DNA of 64,000 nt, taken from Aquimarina acroporae. GTDB lineage: Bacteria; Bacteroidota; Bacteroidia; Flavobacteriales; Flavobacteriaceae. The notes under the pieces were generated by a model. The model was not told the origin of the DNA, did no database searches, and saw only the letters and a program-made list of their open reading frames with translations. Each line of letters starts with the position of its first letter. Position 1 is the first letter of the stretch. Shown here one piece after another: positions 54,081-62,331 of the stretch. Location of the stretch: positions 682,001-746,000 of the forward strand of contig NZ_JALPRE010000001.1 of assembly GCF_023195925.1 (NCBI RefSeq), read 5' to 3'. Position numbers and translations under genes: made by a program.

Positions 54081-54542
54081 TTAGCTCATTTTACTTGCTG
54101 CAAGCTCTACAGCTCTTTCAATTCTATTATAAGACGCACATCTGCAAATATTACCGCTCATCGCATCTCTAATTTCAGACTTTGTAGGATTCGAATTTTG
54201 GCTTAAAAAAGCAGTAGCAGACATAATTTGTCCAGCTTGACAATACCCACATTGCGGCACATCTACCTCTTTCCAGGCTTGTTGTATTGGATGCGAAGCA
54301 TCTTCTGAGACACCTTCTATCGTAGTGATTTCCATATCTCCCACATTAGACACCTGTAGCAGGCAACTTCTGGTTGCTGATCCGTCGATATGAATGGTAC
54401 ATGCTCCGCATTGACCTATACCACAGCCAAATTTGGTACCCACCATATCCAGGTGATCTCTTAGTACCCAAAGTAAAGGAGTATCCTGATCTGCCTCTAC
54501 TGTATGAGACTTTCCATTTATTTTTAGATTGTAAACCGGCAT
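54081..54542 (-). CDS. [2Fe-2S] subunit of the molybdenum hydroxylase (IorA-like)
   Basis: A 153-residue protein with two [2Fe-2S] clusters. The N-terminal plant-type ferredoxin motif is FGCGIGQCGACTIHIDG, and the second is in CGYCQAGQIM with GNICRCASYNRI. It carries electrons from the molybdenum centre. It has no signal peptide and would be exported bound to the Tat-tagged large subunit, as in related enzymes. It is 19 nt upstream of the large subunit. No FAD subunit gene is present, so electrons probably pass to a cytochrome or quinone. Confidence 0.93.
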   Translation of the reverse strand: MPVYNLKINGKSHTVEADQDTPLLWVLRDHLDMVGTKFGCGIGQCGACTIHIDGSATRSCLLQVSNVGDMEITTIEGVSEDASHPIQQAWKEVDVPQCGYCQAGQIMSATAFLSQNSNPTKSEIRDAMSGNICRCASYNRIERAVELAASKMS

Positions 54543-54721
54543 GAATTTTAGTTTTAGAATTTGTTTTTAACTAGTCTAAATAAACAAATCAAGAGCGATT
54601 TGCTACTGAAGTTAGTAAAAATTAATCTGGAGAAATCTAACTTTAACAGACCTTTATACTAATATTAATACTATTTTCATTTTCATATTATAATTCCGAA
54701 ATTTGTAGTAAAATTATTCAG

Positions 54722-55285
54722 TTGACCAAGAAAAGAATTGTAATCACCGGTGCTCCCGGAACGGGCAAGACTTCTGTTATACTTAAACTTGAAGCATCTA
54801 ATTTCTTTTGTTTCCATGAAGTGATTAGAGCAATGACTCAAGAAGCAAAAAAAGCAAACGGAGAACTAAGTATAAATTCGAATCCTATTATTTCTGTATC
54901 TGATCCTTACGAGTTTAACACCACCATTTTAAATGCAAGAATTAAACAGTTTCTAGATGCAAATGAAAAGGAGGATAGACTTCTTTTCTACGATAGAGGT
55001 ATTCCTGATGTTCTAGCCTATATGGATTATTTTGATCAACCCTATGAAGATAGTTTTATACATGAGTGCAAAAACCATAAGTATGATCATGTCTTTATTC
55101 TACCACCCTGGAAAGAGATTTATATATCTGATGAAGAGCGATACGAAAGTTTTGAACAAGCAGAAGAGCTTCATCACCATTTATTAAATACTTACACCAG
55201 ATTAGGATACCAATGTACCTCTGTTCCTTTTGGCACTGTAGAAGAAAGAAACAATTTTATTCTTAATACCATAAAAGTAGATTGA
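54722..55285 (+). CDS. AAA/P-loop ATPase, 187 aa
   Basis: A small nucleotide-binding protein. Walker A is ITGAPGTGKTSVILKLE (residues about 8-17) and LLFYDRGIPDVLAYMDYF holds a Walker B-like Asp-Arg. It resembles the AAA_28/NadR-like kinase group, whose substrates vary. The start is a TTG at 54722; there is no ATG upstream in frame near the conserved P-loop. The stop codon (tga, 55283-55285) overlaps the TTG start of recQ by 2 bases. Confidence 0.78.
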   Translation: MTKKRIVITGAPGTGKTSVILKLEASNFFCFHEVIRAMTQEAKKANGELSINSNPIISVSDPYEFNTTILNARIKQFLDANEKEDRLLFYDRGIPDVLAYMDYFDQPYEDSFIHECKNHKYDHVFILPPWKEIYISDEERYESFEQAEELHHHLLNTYTRLGYQCTSVPFGTVEERNNFILNTIKVD

Positions 55286-57183
55286 TAAAATCATCTCTTC
55301 AAATATTACGAGAATATTGGAATCATTCGAGTTTCAAACCTCTCCAAAAAGAAATCATCGATGCCGTTCTTGCTGGAGATGACACCTTTGCTTTATTACC
55401 CACAGGAGGAGGAAAATCGATTTGTTTTCAAATACCCGCTTTAATTAAAGAAGGGATTTGTATAGTCATATCACCTCTTATTGCTTTAATGCAGGATCAA
55501 GTAAAAAACCTGCAATCGAAAGGAATCAAGGCTATTGCTTTACCCAGCGGTATTAAATATTCGGAACTTGATACGCTATTAGACAACTGTTTGTACGGTA
55601 ACTATAAGTTTCTGTACATATCGCCAGAACGTTTGCAGCAGGAAATTGTTCAGGAACGACTAAAACAAATGAATGTAAATTTAATCGCTGTAGATGAAGC
55701 ACATTGTATCTCACAATGGGGTAATGATTTTAGACCTTCATACAAAAGAATAGCGGTTCTAAGAGAAATTCATCCTACAGTTCCTATTATTGCACTTACT
55801 GCTTCGGCCACTCCAGAAGTAGTAACAGATATCATAGGTGAATTAGATCTTTTTCAGCCCAAAGTTTTCAGAAAATCATTTTTCAGAACTAATTTATCGT
55901 ATAACGTACTAAAATCGACAGATAAAATTTATAGCATACAGCAGATTCTAGATAAACATCCTGGAACTTCAATAATCTATGTTCGTAATAGAAAGTCTGC
56001 CGTTGAGCTTAGCAGTTTTTTAAATGAGCGAAATGTACTTTCTACTTTTTATCATGGTGGTGTAGATGCATCTCAAAAGACAAAACGGTTTCATCAATGG
56101 CTCAATGAAGAGGTAAGAGTTATGGTAGCTACCAATGCTTTTGGAATGGGCATCGACAAACCCAATGTGCGAACTGTTATTCACTATGATATTCCCGAAA
56201 GTATAGAAAGCTATTTTCAGGAAGCAGGAAGAGCAGGAAGAGACGGGGAAAAATCCTATGCTTTCTTACTAAGGAGTACCAACGACTCGTTACGACTACA
56301 TAATCAATTTATCAAAGTATTGCCAGATATAGAACAGGTAAAACTTGTTTATAGGAAATTGAGTAATTATTTTCAGATATCATATGGAGAAGGAGAACAA
56401 ACTTCACATGAATTTGATTTTAACACCTTTTGTAGAACCTATGAACTCAATACCCTAGTCACCTATAACGCCATTCAATTTTTGGATCGATGTGGGGTAC
56501 TTAGGTTTATTCAGAAATATAAAAAGAAAAGCAGTTTATATATCACAACTACCGGAAATCATCTTCTCTCCTATCTGGATCAAAACAAGAACTACGAAAT
56601 TGTGGTTAAAGCCATATTAAGAATGTATGGTGGTATTTTTGATGAAGAGGTATCGATAAACATCCCCTTAATAGCTTCAAAAATAAATACAGCTGAAAGC
56701 GAGATTATTTCTACACTCCAAAAATTGATGGAAGCAGATTTATTAGAATTTCAACACAAAAACTCTGATGCAGAGATTATATTTTTAGTGCCTAGAGAAG
56801 ATGACCGTACAATAAATCGGATAACACATCATTTAAAGGAACAAAAAAATTCCAAAGTCAAAAAGGTTGAAGCTATTATTTCTTACACCGAAAATGATAC
56901 CAGCTGCAAGAGTAAACTTCTACTTTCTTATTTTGGAGAGCAAGATGCGGGTGATTGTGGCATCTGTAGCTACTGTTTGACAAAAACGAATGCCTTAAAA
57001 AAATATGACCTACACCAAATACAAACCAATATTGTAAGGCTTTTACAGGAAAAACAGTTATCTTCAAGAAGTCTGATCGAACAACTGGATTATCCCGAGC
57101 ATATCGTACTAGAAGTCCTTAGAGAAATGAATAAACATCAAATTATCAAAATTAATCATAGCAATAACTATCAACTAGCATAA
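55282..57183 (+). CDS. recQ: RecQ-family DNA helicase
   Basis: A 633-residue helicase: Walker A LLPTGGGKS (residues 38-46), DEAH at 138-141 in VDEAHCISQWGNDF, and motif VI in QEAGRAGRDG. The zinc-binding RQC-like part is CKSKLLLSYFGEQDAGDCGI followed by CSYC. The winged-helix part follows, but the C-terminal HRDC domain is absent, giving a shorter protein. It starts with TTG at 55282, coupled to the preceding gene. RecQ enzymes unwind DNA in recombination and fork repair. fmt follows 5 nt after. Confidence 0.9.
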   Translation: MIKSSLQILREYWNHSSFKPLQKEIIDAVLAGDDTFALLPTGGGKSICFQIPALIKEGICIVISPLIALMQDQVKNLQSKGIKAIALPSGIKYSELDTLLDNCLYGNYKFLYISPERLQQEIVQERLKQMNVNLIAVDEAHCISQWGNDFRPSYKRIAVLREIHPTVPIIALTASATPEVVTDIIGELDLFQPKVFRKSFFRTNLSYNVLKSTDKIYSIQQILDKHPGTSIIYVRNRKSAVELSSFLNERNVLSTFYHGGVDASQKTKRFHQWLNEEVRVMVATNAFGMGIDKPNVRTVIHYDIPESIESYFQEAGRAGRDGEKSYAFLLRSTNDSLRLHNQFIKVLPDIEQVKLVYRKLSNYFQISYGEGEQTSHEFDFNTFCRTYELNTLVTYNAIQFLDRCGVLRFIQKYKKKSSLYITTTGNHLLSYLDQNKNYEIVVKAILRMYGGIFDEEVSINIPLIASKINTAESEIISTLQKLMEADLLEFQHKNSDAEIIFLVPREDDRTINRITHHLKEQKNSKVKKVEAIISYTENDTSCKSKLLLSYFGEQDAGDCGICSYCLTKTNALKKYDLHQIQTNIVRLLQEKQLSSRSLIEQLDYPEHIVLEVLREMNKHQIIKINHSNNYQLA

Positions 57184-57188
57184 TAATA

Positions 57189-58136
57189 ATGAGAGAGCTA
57201 CGAATTGTTTTTATGGGTACTCCAGATTTTGCAGTAGAAACCCTAAAAACTATATTAGAACATAACTATAAAGTAGTTGGAGTGATTACCGCTCCAGATC
57301 GTCCTGCAGGACGTGGTCGAAAACTAAAAGCTTCGGCTGTAAAAGAATATGCATTATCAAAACATTTACCCGTTTTACAACCCACCAACTTGAAAAATGA
57401 GGGTTTCCTTGAAGAACTAAAAGCGCTAAATGCTAATCTTCACATTGTAGTAGCGTTTAGAATGCTTCCGAAAGTTGTATGGGATATGCCAGAATACGGC
57501 ACCTTTAATCTACACGCTTCTCTTCTTCCAGACTATAGAGGTGCAGCCCCAATTAACTGGGCTATTATTAATGGAGAAGAAAAAACAGGAATCACAACCT
57601 TCTTTATAGATGAAAAAATAGACACTGGTCATATTATCTTTCAGGAAGAAATTGATATTGACAAAAATGAGACCGCAGGTATTTTACACGACAAGTTGAT
57701 GATTGCAGGAGCTAATCTTGTATGTAAAACTATCGAAGGTATAGCAAATAATACTATAGAAGTAACTCCACAATCTAAAGTCGACACATTTAAGACCGCC
57801 TATAAATTAAATAAAGAGAATACAAAAATAGATTGGAGTAAGGATATGCGTTCTATTCATAACTTAATACGAGGACTAAGCCCTTATCCGGCAGCTTGGT
57901 GCGAGCTACACAATAACGGAAAGACAGATACTATTAAAATTTACCTAGCAGATCCAATTGAAGAACCTCATAATTTTGAAATTGGAAAGATTATCGTCGA
58001 AGATGCCACCATTAAAGTAGCAGTGGAAAATGGATACATGCAAATAGACAAAATTCAATTGCCAGGAAAAAAAGCAATGGAGTCTAAAGCACTCCTAAAT
58101 GGTTATAATTTCTACAGGGATGCAAAAATGATGTAA
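57189..58136 (+). CDS. fmt: Methionyl-tRNA formyltransferase
   Basis: A 315-residue enzyme that formylates initiator Met-tRNA. The N-terminal formyl-transfer domain shows RIVFMGTPDFAVETLKTIL, TAPDRPAGRGRKLKASAVKE, the catalytic NLHASLLPDYRGAAPINWAI, and IDEKIDTGHI. The C-terminal domain (KIDWSKDMRSIHNLIRGLSP) binds tRNA. Standard length. It lies after recQ with a 5-nt gap. Confidence 0.96.
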   Translation: MRELRIVFMGTPDFAVETLKTILEHNYKVVGVITAPDRPAGRGRKLKASAVKEYALSKHLPVLQPTNLKNEGFLEELKALNANLHIVVAFRMLPKVVWDMPEYGTFNLHASLLPDYRGAAPINWAIINGEEKTGITTFFIDEKIDTGHIIFQEEIDIDKNETAGILHDKLMIAGANLVCKTIEGIANNTIEVTPQSKVDTFKTAYKLNKENTKIDWSKDMRSIHNLIRGLSPYPAAWCELHNNGKTDTIKIYLADPIEEPHNFEIGKIIVEDATIKVAVENGYMQIDKIQLPGKKAMESKALLNGYNFYRDAKMM

Positions 58137-58182
58137 AGCCTTGGTATTATTGGGGTTGAAAAAATTTAAAAAACAAGGCTGT

Positions 58183-58211
58183 TTATTAACAATCGCATTG
58201 AGTTATCAACA
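58183..58211 (+). repeat. Pair of TTATYAACA boxes upstream of the HU gene
   Basis: TTATTAACA at 58183-58191 and TTATCAACA at 58203-58211 have the same orientation and 11 nt between them. They use the same two variants as the cluster at 30864-31012 and lie just upstream of the HU promoter. Confidence 0.4.
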
Positions 58212-58237
58212 AAACCCCGTATTTACTGGGCTAATCC

Positions 58238-58267
58238 TTGCACGAATCATAAATCCGTCTAAATTTG
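58238..58267 (+). promoter_or_regulatory. Promoter of the HU gene
   Basis: TTG (58238-58240), a 19-nt spacer, then TAAATTTG (58260-58267) match the Bacteroidota -33/-7 promoter consensus in sequence and spacing. The ATG lies 55 nt downstream. Confidence 0.7.
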
Positions 58268-58322
58268 TAAAGCGTTTAACATAAAGATTGGTTTAACCAA
58301 CAATTAATTTAAAAACAGAATT

Positions 58323-58595
58323 ATGAACAAAACAGAATTAATCGATGCAATGGCAGCTGACGCTGGAATCACTAAAGCAGCGGCAAAAAAAGCCTTAGAA
58401 TCTTTCTTAGGAAACGTTGAAGGAACTCTTAAAAAAGGAGGACGTGTTTCTTTAGTTGGATTCGGATCTTGGTCAGTTTCTAAAAGAGCTGCAAGAGAAG
58501 GTAGAAATCCACAAACTGGAAAAACTATCAAAATCGCTGCTAAAAACGTTGTTAAGTTTAAGGCTGGTGCTGACTTATCTAGTTCAGTAAACTAA
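58323..58595 (+). CDS. HU-family DNA-binding protein
   Basis: A 90-residue nucleoid protein. It begins MNKTELIDAMAADAGITK and has the HU/IHF signature GRVSLVGFGSWSVSKRAARE with the DNA-binding arm GRNPQTGKTIKI. It bends and compacts DNA as a dimer. It has its own consensus promoter and terminator, so it is monocistronic. Confidence 0.96.
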   Translation: MNKTELIDAMAADAGITKAAAKKALESFLGNVEGTLKKGGRVSLVGFGSWSVSKRAAREGRNPQTGKTIKIAAKNVVKFKAGADLSSSVN

Positions 58596-58620
58596 TCAGT
58601 TAGTTTTCGATATTATTTAG

Positions 58621-58646
58621 AAGCTCCCAAAATTGGGAGCTTTTTT
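58621..58646 (+). terminator. Rho-independent terminator of the HU gene
   Basis: AGCTCCCAA pairs with TTGGGAGCT (58622-58630 with 58633-58641), followed by TTTTTT. Confidence 0.88.
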
Positions 58647-58728
58647 ATTATGGGAATCCATAAAAAATCACTCTTCTCTTTGATTATTACAAATAATTAA
58701 CTAGCTTTAAGATAAAGAAAACCATCGC

Positions 58729-59289
58729 ATGATATCACTTCAACCCTCAAAAGGACATCTATTAATTGCAGAACCTTCTATCATTGGAGATGTCTCTTTT
58801 AATCGTTCTGTCGTGCTTCTTGCAGATCACAGTGATCAAGGATCGATTGGTTTTATCATGAATAAACCTCTAGACTATCACCTATCTGATCTCGTACCAG
58901 AAATTGAAGCACAATTTAAAATTTATAATGGCGGTCCAGTAGAACAAGACAACCTTTATTTTATTCACAAAGTACCCGATTTAATACCTAATAGTGTTGA
59001 AATTTCTGAAGGCATTTATTGGGGTGGTGACTTTACCGTAGTGTCTGAACTCATTGCTGAAAACAATATCACTTCTAATGAAATTCGATTCTTCCTGGGA
59101 TATTCGGGATGGGATTCACAACAACTCAACCAGGAACTAGAAGCCAATTCATGGGTAATTGTAAAAAATGATGACAAAAAGAATATTTTTGGCAAATCGT
59201 ATGACACGTTCTGGAAAGAAAAAATGATCGAATTAGGAGGCGAATACGTATTATGGTCCAATGCACCAGAAAACCCCGCTTACAATTAA
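58729..59289 (+). CDS. YqgE/AlgH family protein
   Basis: A 186-residue protein: KGHLLIAEPSIIGDVSFNRS, GSIGFIMNKPLDYHL, YNGGPVEQDNLYFIH, and FFLGYSGWDSQQLNQELEAN are the UPF0301 (YqgE) blocks. The function is not established; Pseudomonas AlgH is the best known relative. Convergent with the aminotransferase gene, with a 4-nt overlap of the 3' ends. Confidence 0.93.
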   Translation: MISLQPSKGHLLIAEPSIIGDVSFNRSVVLLADHSDQGSIGFIMNKPLDYHLSDLVPEIEAQFKIYNGGPVEQDNLYFIHKVPDLIPNSVEISEGIYWGGDFTVVSELIAENNITSNEIRFFLGYSGWDSQQLNQELEANSWVIVKNDDKKNIFGKSYDTFWKEKMIELGGEYVLWSNAPENPAYN

Positions 59290-60134
59290 TTTCCTAACCG
59301 TATTCTTGAGTTTAATATCCCCAGTAGTCGCTTACTGGTAGTATTGCCAAATTCTTTTTTTCTAAATTTTGTAATGGGTAAAATCCCTGTAATTACATTG
59401 GTAATAAACAACTCATCTGCCTTTTGCAGTTCAAAAGGAGAGATCGATGCTTCTTCTACGGTATAATCTTCTAGTTTCTCCAGAATTCTTAGTAATTGCG
59501 TTCTCATAATTCCTTTTAAACAGCCATCATCAGTTGGTGGTGTTTTTATGGTAGTACCTTTTACTAAAAACAAGTTTCCGTTTAAAGCCTCAACTACCAT
59601 TTTATTGGTATTGAGCAATAAACAATTGTCAAAATTATTTTCTTTTGCAAAAACTCCTCCTAAAACATTAATAATTTTGTTATTCGACTTTAAAGTGGAT
59701 AGAAGATCTGCCGCCAGATAATGATCTTTAAAAAGTGTTACCTCATAAGTAGTATCTTCAATACGATAAAAAGGATTATCAAGTGCACTGGCCAAAATCT
59801 GATACCCTACCTCATTTGATTGAGGAGTGTAAAGCCCTTCGGCGTTTCTGTACACCATTATTTTTACACGAGCAGATACTTGCGACAGCTTATTACTTTC
59901 AATAAGTTCAAGAATTTCCTGTTCAAGAATTTCTGGGGTAAACTTCATAGGTATTTGCATGCGCAATATTCGCATAGATGCCATTAATCTAAAATAATGA
60001 TCTTCCCAAAAAAGAATTTTTCCAGAATTTACACGAATGGTTTCAAAAAGAGCATCTCCATAAGCATAACCTCTGTTTGTAATCTGCAGTACAGCTTTTT
60101 CTTCTGTCACGAGGCTTCCGTTACTATTCACCAT
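59286..60134 (-). CDS. Class IV PLP-dependent aminotransferase
   Basis: A 282-residue fold-type IV enzyme (branched-chain aminotransferase / 4-amino-4-deoxychorismate lyase / D-amino-acid transaminase group). Seen are RGYAYGDALFETIRV near residue 25, the Lys region STLKSNNKIINVLGG, which holds the PLP-binding Lys, and the phosphate-binding GCLKGIMRTQLLR. The start is ATG at 60134 (MVNSNGSLV); an upstream TTG start is less likely. The exact reaction is uncertain; pabC-like lyase and D-amino-acid transaminase both fit. Confidence 0.85.
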   Translation of the reverse strand: MVNSNGSLVTEEKAVLQITNRGYAYGDALFETIRVNSGKILFWEDHYFRLMASMRILRMQIPMKFTPEILEQEILELIESNKLSQVSARVKIMVYRNAEGLYTPQSNEVGYQILASALDNPFYRIEDTTYEVTLFKDHYLAADLLSTLKSNNKIINVLGGVFAKENNFDNCLLLNTNKMVVEALNGNLFLVKGTTIKTPPTDDGCLKGIMRTQLLRILEKLEDYTVEEASISPFELQKADELFITNVITGILPITKFRKKEFGNTTSKRLLGILNSRIRLGN

Positions 60135-60196
60135 AAAAAAAGACCCATAAACCAAATGTTATGGGGTATATTAAATTTATTATTTACAAAGAAAAT

Positions 60197-60589
60197 TTAG
60201 GCCGACCCTAATACGTGCTTTAGATTGCTAATCATATTATCCCACAGCATCTTATTTTCATCTAGTTCATCATCTTCAGAATAATCGGTCACCATAAGTG
60301 ATACATCTTTGGTAATTTCATCTACCTGAATACGCATTTCAAAAAAGTAATCATTCCCTTCTTCTTCATCTTCAACCCATCTAAACTTTATACGTTCGCC
60401 ACTTTTTCTGCTTAAAAGCTTTGCTTCTTCCTCAGAGTCGTCCCAGATAAAAGTAAATAATTCTCCTCGTGAATTCACATTATCGGCAAACCATTCTGAA
60501 AGACCAGAAGGGGTTGATATATATTGATATAATAGTTGCGGCGATGATTGTACCACAAATTCAAGTTCATATTTTGTTTTTTCAGACAT
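60197..60589 (-). CDS. START-like domain protein, 130 aa
   Basis: A 130-residue SRPBCC/START-like protein: KYELEFVVQSSPQLLYQYIS, PSGLSEWFADNVNS, FTFIWDDSEEEAKLL, and a C-terminal helix LWDNMISNLKHVLGS. The middle is highly acidic (EDEEEGNDYFFE). Bacteroidota carry a conserved gene of this type; the function is unknown. The ATG at 60589 begins the conserved strand directly; upstream in-frame codons have no start consistent with conservation. Confidence 0.82.
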   Translation of the reverse strand: MSEKTKYELEFVVQSSPQLLYQYISTPSGLSEWFADNVNSRGELFTFIWDDSEEEAKLLSRKSGERIKFRWVEDEEEGNDYFFEMRIQVDEITKDVSLMVTDYSEDDELDENKMLWDNMISNLKHVLGSA

Positions 60590-60674
60590 AATCATTAATT
60601 GTTGGTAAGCCAATATATAGATTAATTGCCGACTTTAAAAGTACAATGAAAAAAAAATTAATTCTTCATTATTG

Positions 60675-60705
60675 TTTGCGTCAATGTATTTTGTTTTTAT
60701 ATTTG
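60675..60705 (+). promoter_or_regulatory. Promoter of the tRNA-Met gene
   Basis: TTTG (60675-60678), a 19-nt spacer, and TATATTTG (60698-60705) match the -33/-7 consensus exactly. The tRNA begins 85 nt downstream. Confidence 0.75.
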
Positions 60706-60719
60706 CACCCGCGTTTGAA

Positions 60720-60784
60720 TCGCTAGTCTAAGTTTCTGATATGAGAAACTAGATTAGGCAAAATGTTTTAAGCGTTACATTTTG
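60720..60784 (+). other. Structured leader of the tRNA-Met transcript
   Basis: Two inverted repeats precede the tRNA: AGTTTCT (60731-60737) with AGAAACT (60744-60750), extendable through CTAGTCT/AGATTAG with one bulge, and CAAAATGT (60759-60766) with ACATTTTG (60777-60784). They lie in the 5' leader, which RNase P would remove. Confidence 0.4.
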
Positions 60785-60789
60785 AAAAT

Positions 60790-60863
60790 GGCGAGGTAGC
60801 TCAGCTGGTTAGAGCGTCGGATTCATAACCCGGAGGCCGGGGGTTCAAGTCCCCCTCTCGCTA
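60790..60863 (+). tRNA. tRNA-Met (anticodon CAU)
   Basis: A 74-nt cloverleaf: a seven-pair acceptor (GGCGAGG with TCTCGCT, first pair G-T), D-arm GCTC...GAGC, the anticodon loop TTCATAA with CAT at 60824-60826, and T-arm GGGGGTTCAAGTCCCCC. The discriminator base is A and CCA is not encoded. The first acceptor pair and the lack of the three G-C pairs in the anticodon stem favour elongator Met over initiator. Ile2 (lysidine) is a less likely alternative. Confidence 0.93.
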
Positions 60864-60896
60864 CATACGATATACATTGTACAAACTGCAACTATC

Positions 60897-60929
60897 AAGG
60901 CTTTAGGGACCCCTTCTAAAGCCTTTTTT
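60897..60929 (+). terminator. Terminator after tRNA-Met (copy 1 of a repeat)
   Basis: AAGGCTTTAG pairs with CTAAAGCCTT (60897-60906 with 60916-60925) and is followed by a T-run. The loop GGACCCCTT is shared with a second copy 196 nt downstream. Confidence 0.8.
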
Positions 60930-61241
60930 ATGTTAAGAATATAAGTTGGCTATGGTCGTACCCCAAATTGTTGTATATTTATAATGTAGTTTATGCTTTA
61001 TGAACTTTTTGGTTTACAAAGATTTAGCTACAATCCCGAGGCTATATACATGCCTCGCAACAAAGAGTCACACGTTGTAATCATGCTTAATTAAAGGCTT
61101 TAGGGACCCCTATAAAGCCTTTTCCTTCCAAAAATATACAGATAGAAAAATGCCCCCATTTTATTTGGTAAATACCCTGTTTAACACCTATTTTTAGACA
61201 CAACATAAACGCATTAATATACTTTATTCGCTTTACGACTT
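60930..61241. other. Intergenic region between tRNA-Met and the HEPN gene
   Basis: No coding gene. The stretch at about 61035-61064 resembles the 3' half of the upstream tRNA (CCCGAGGC, then CCTCGCAACAA against TCTCGCTACA) and keeps the same 42-nt distance to the next terminator copy, suggesting a decayed duplicate tRNA. The remaining bases up to 61241 show nothing further. Confidence 0.4.
61093..61123 (+). terminator. Terminator, copy 2
   Basis: AAAGGCTTTA pairs with TAAAGCCTTT (61093-61102 with 61113-61122), loop GGGACCCCTA, near-identical to the copy at 60897. Confidence 0.65.
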
Positions 61242-62207
61242 ATGAAAAAAAGTGAGGGAACTCAATTGACACATTTAGCAGTTTTTACAGGAATTTGGTC
61301 AGACGTTTCGGTATTAGATTTTTCAAAACTTAATTTGAGGTTTATCAAATTCAATTCACCAGAATTCACCGAGATTATTCATAATACACTTAGCAACCCA
61401 GAACATTTTGAAGATTTTAGAGAACAAATAAATAATGATAATAGCAATCCCGATAGTCTGCAGGTTTTAGCGCCTATAGATTTTAGAAAAGTGGTACCAG
61501 AGAATATCCTTTTTAAAGTAAGAAATATGTTGCGTTTACTGTTTCCTTCTCGGGTTACTTTAAGTTATCTTCAGAAATATAGTTTAGAAGATGGAGACAT
61601 CAGGTTACAAATGCAAACCGATTACTCTATTAAACCTATTGTTTATGAAGATCAGTATTACAACTACCTTACAATATATGATCATGAAATAAAAAGCATC
61701 AATGCCTTTATCACCATTTTTATGGAGCGATTTGACTCCATAAACTATGTAAAACCAACACTAAATGCTTATTTGAGTAGTTTTTTTCAAAACTTTCATA
61801 CTATGGAGTATCTAGACCTATGTATAGGACTCGAAAGTTTAGTAAAAGCCCGTAGCGAACTAAAGTATCGTATGCGAAGAAATATTGCGGTTTTATTGGC
61901 CCCTAATGTAGAATTTGCAGAGAACATATATCATAATATTGGTAAGATTTATAATCTAAGATCGGCAATTGTACATTCTGGCAGTTATGAAGAGGAAAAA
62001 GTATTAGAATATTTGCCATATCTCAGATGCCTCATTTCACGTATCATTACTGAAGTAATTAGCCATAATATTCCCAGTCTGGATGAATTAAATTTTATTT
62101 TAACCTCAAAAGGGTTTGGATACGGTAAAACTATTTCTGAAGGATATACACTGTATAAACTTAGCAATAAAGTGTATTCTAAAGCATTATTAAGGTTGCT
62201 GGATTAA
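61242..62207 (+). CDS. HEPN-domain protein (ApeA-like HEPN), 321 aa
   Basis: The C-terminal 150 residues are helical and contain LDLCIGLESLVKARSELKYR, then YNLRSAIVHSGS with Arg240 and His245. This R-x4-H is the ribonuclease active-site motif of HEPN domains, and the surrounding Glu-Ser-Leu layout matches ApeA-type HEPN. The N-terminal 150 residues are mixed strand and helix with no recognised family. HEPN proteins with this motif cleave RNA in toxin or anti-phage systems. It lies just downstream of a tRNA gene, a common insertion point for accessory genes. No antitoxin gene is seen beside it, and its role is inference. Confidence 0.7.
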   Translation: MKKSEGTQLTHLAVFTGIWSDVSVLDFSKLNLRFIKFNSPEFTEIIHNTLSNPEHFEDFREQINNDNSNPDSLQVLAPIDFRKVVPENILFKVRNMLRLLFPSRVTLSYLQKYSLEDGDIRLQMQTDYSIKPIVYEDQYYNYLTIYDHEIKSINAFITIFMERFDSINYVKPTLNAYLSSFFQNFHTMEYLDLCIGLESLVKARSELKYRMRRNIAVLLAPNVEFAENIYHNIGKIYNLRSAIVHSGSYEEEKVLEYLPYLRCLISRIITEVISHNIPSLDELNFILTSKGFGYGKTISEGYTLYKLSNKVYSKALLRLLD

Positions 62208-62331
62208 GCCCCGAAGTACGCAAACATGATTGACTTTTAGATTAAACAACATCCTTTGGTATAACTTTGAAAAAAACCAGTTATTGAAATTCACTCATTT
62301 CACAATTCGTATATTGCCCATACATAACCCG

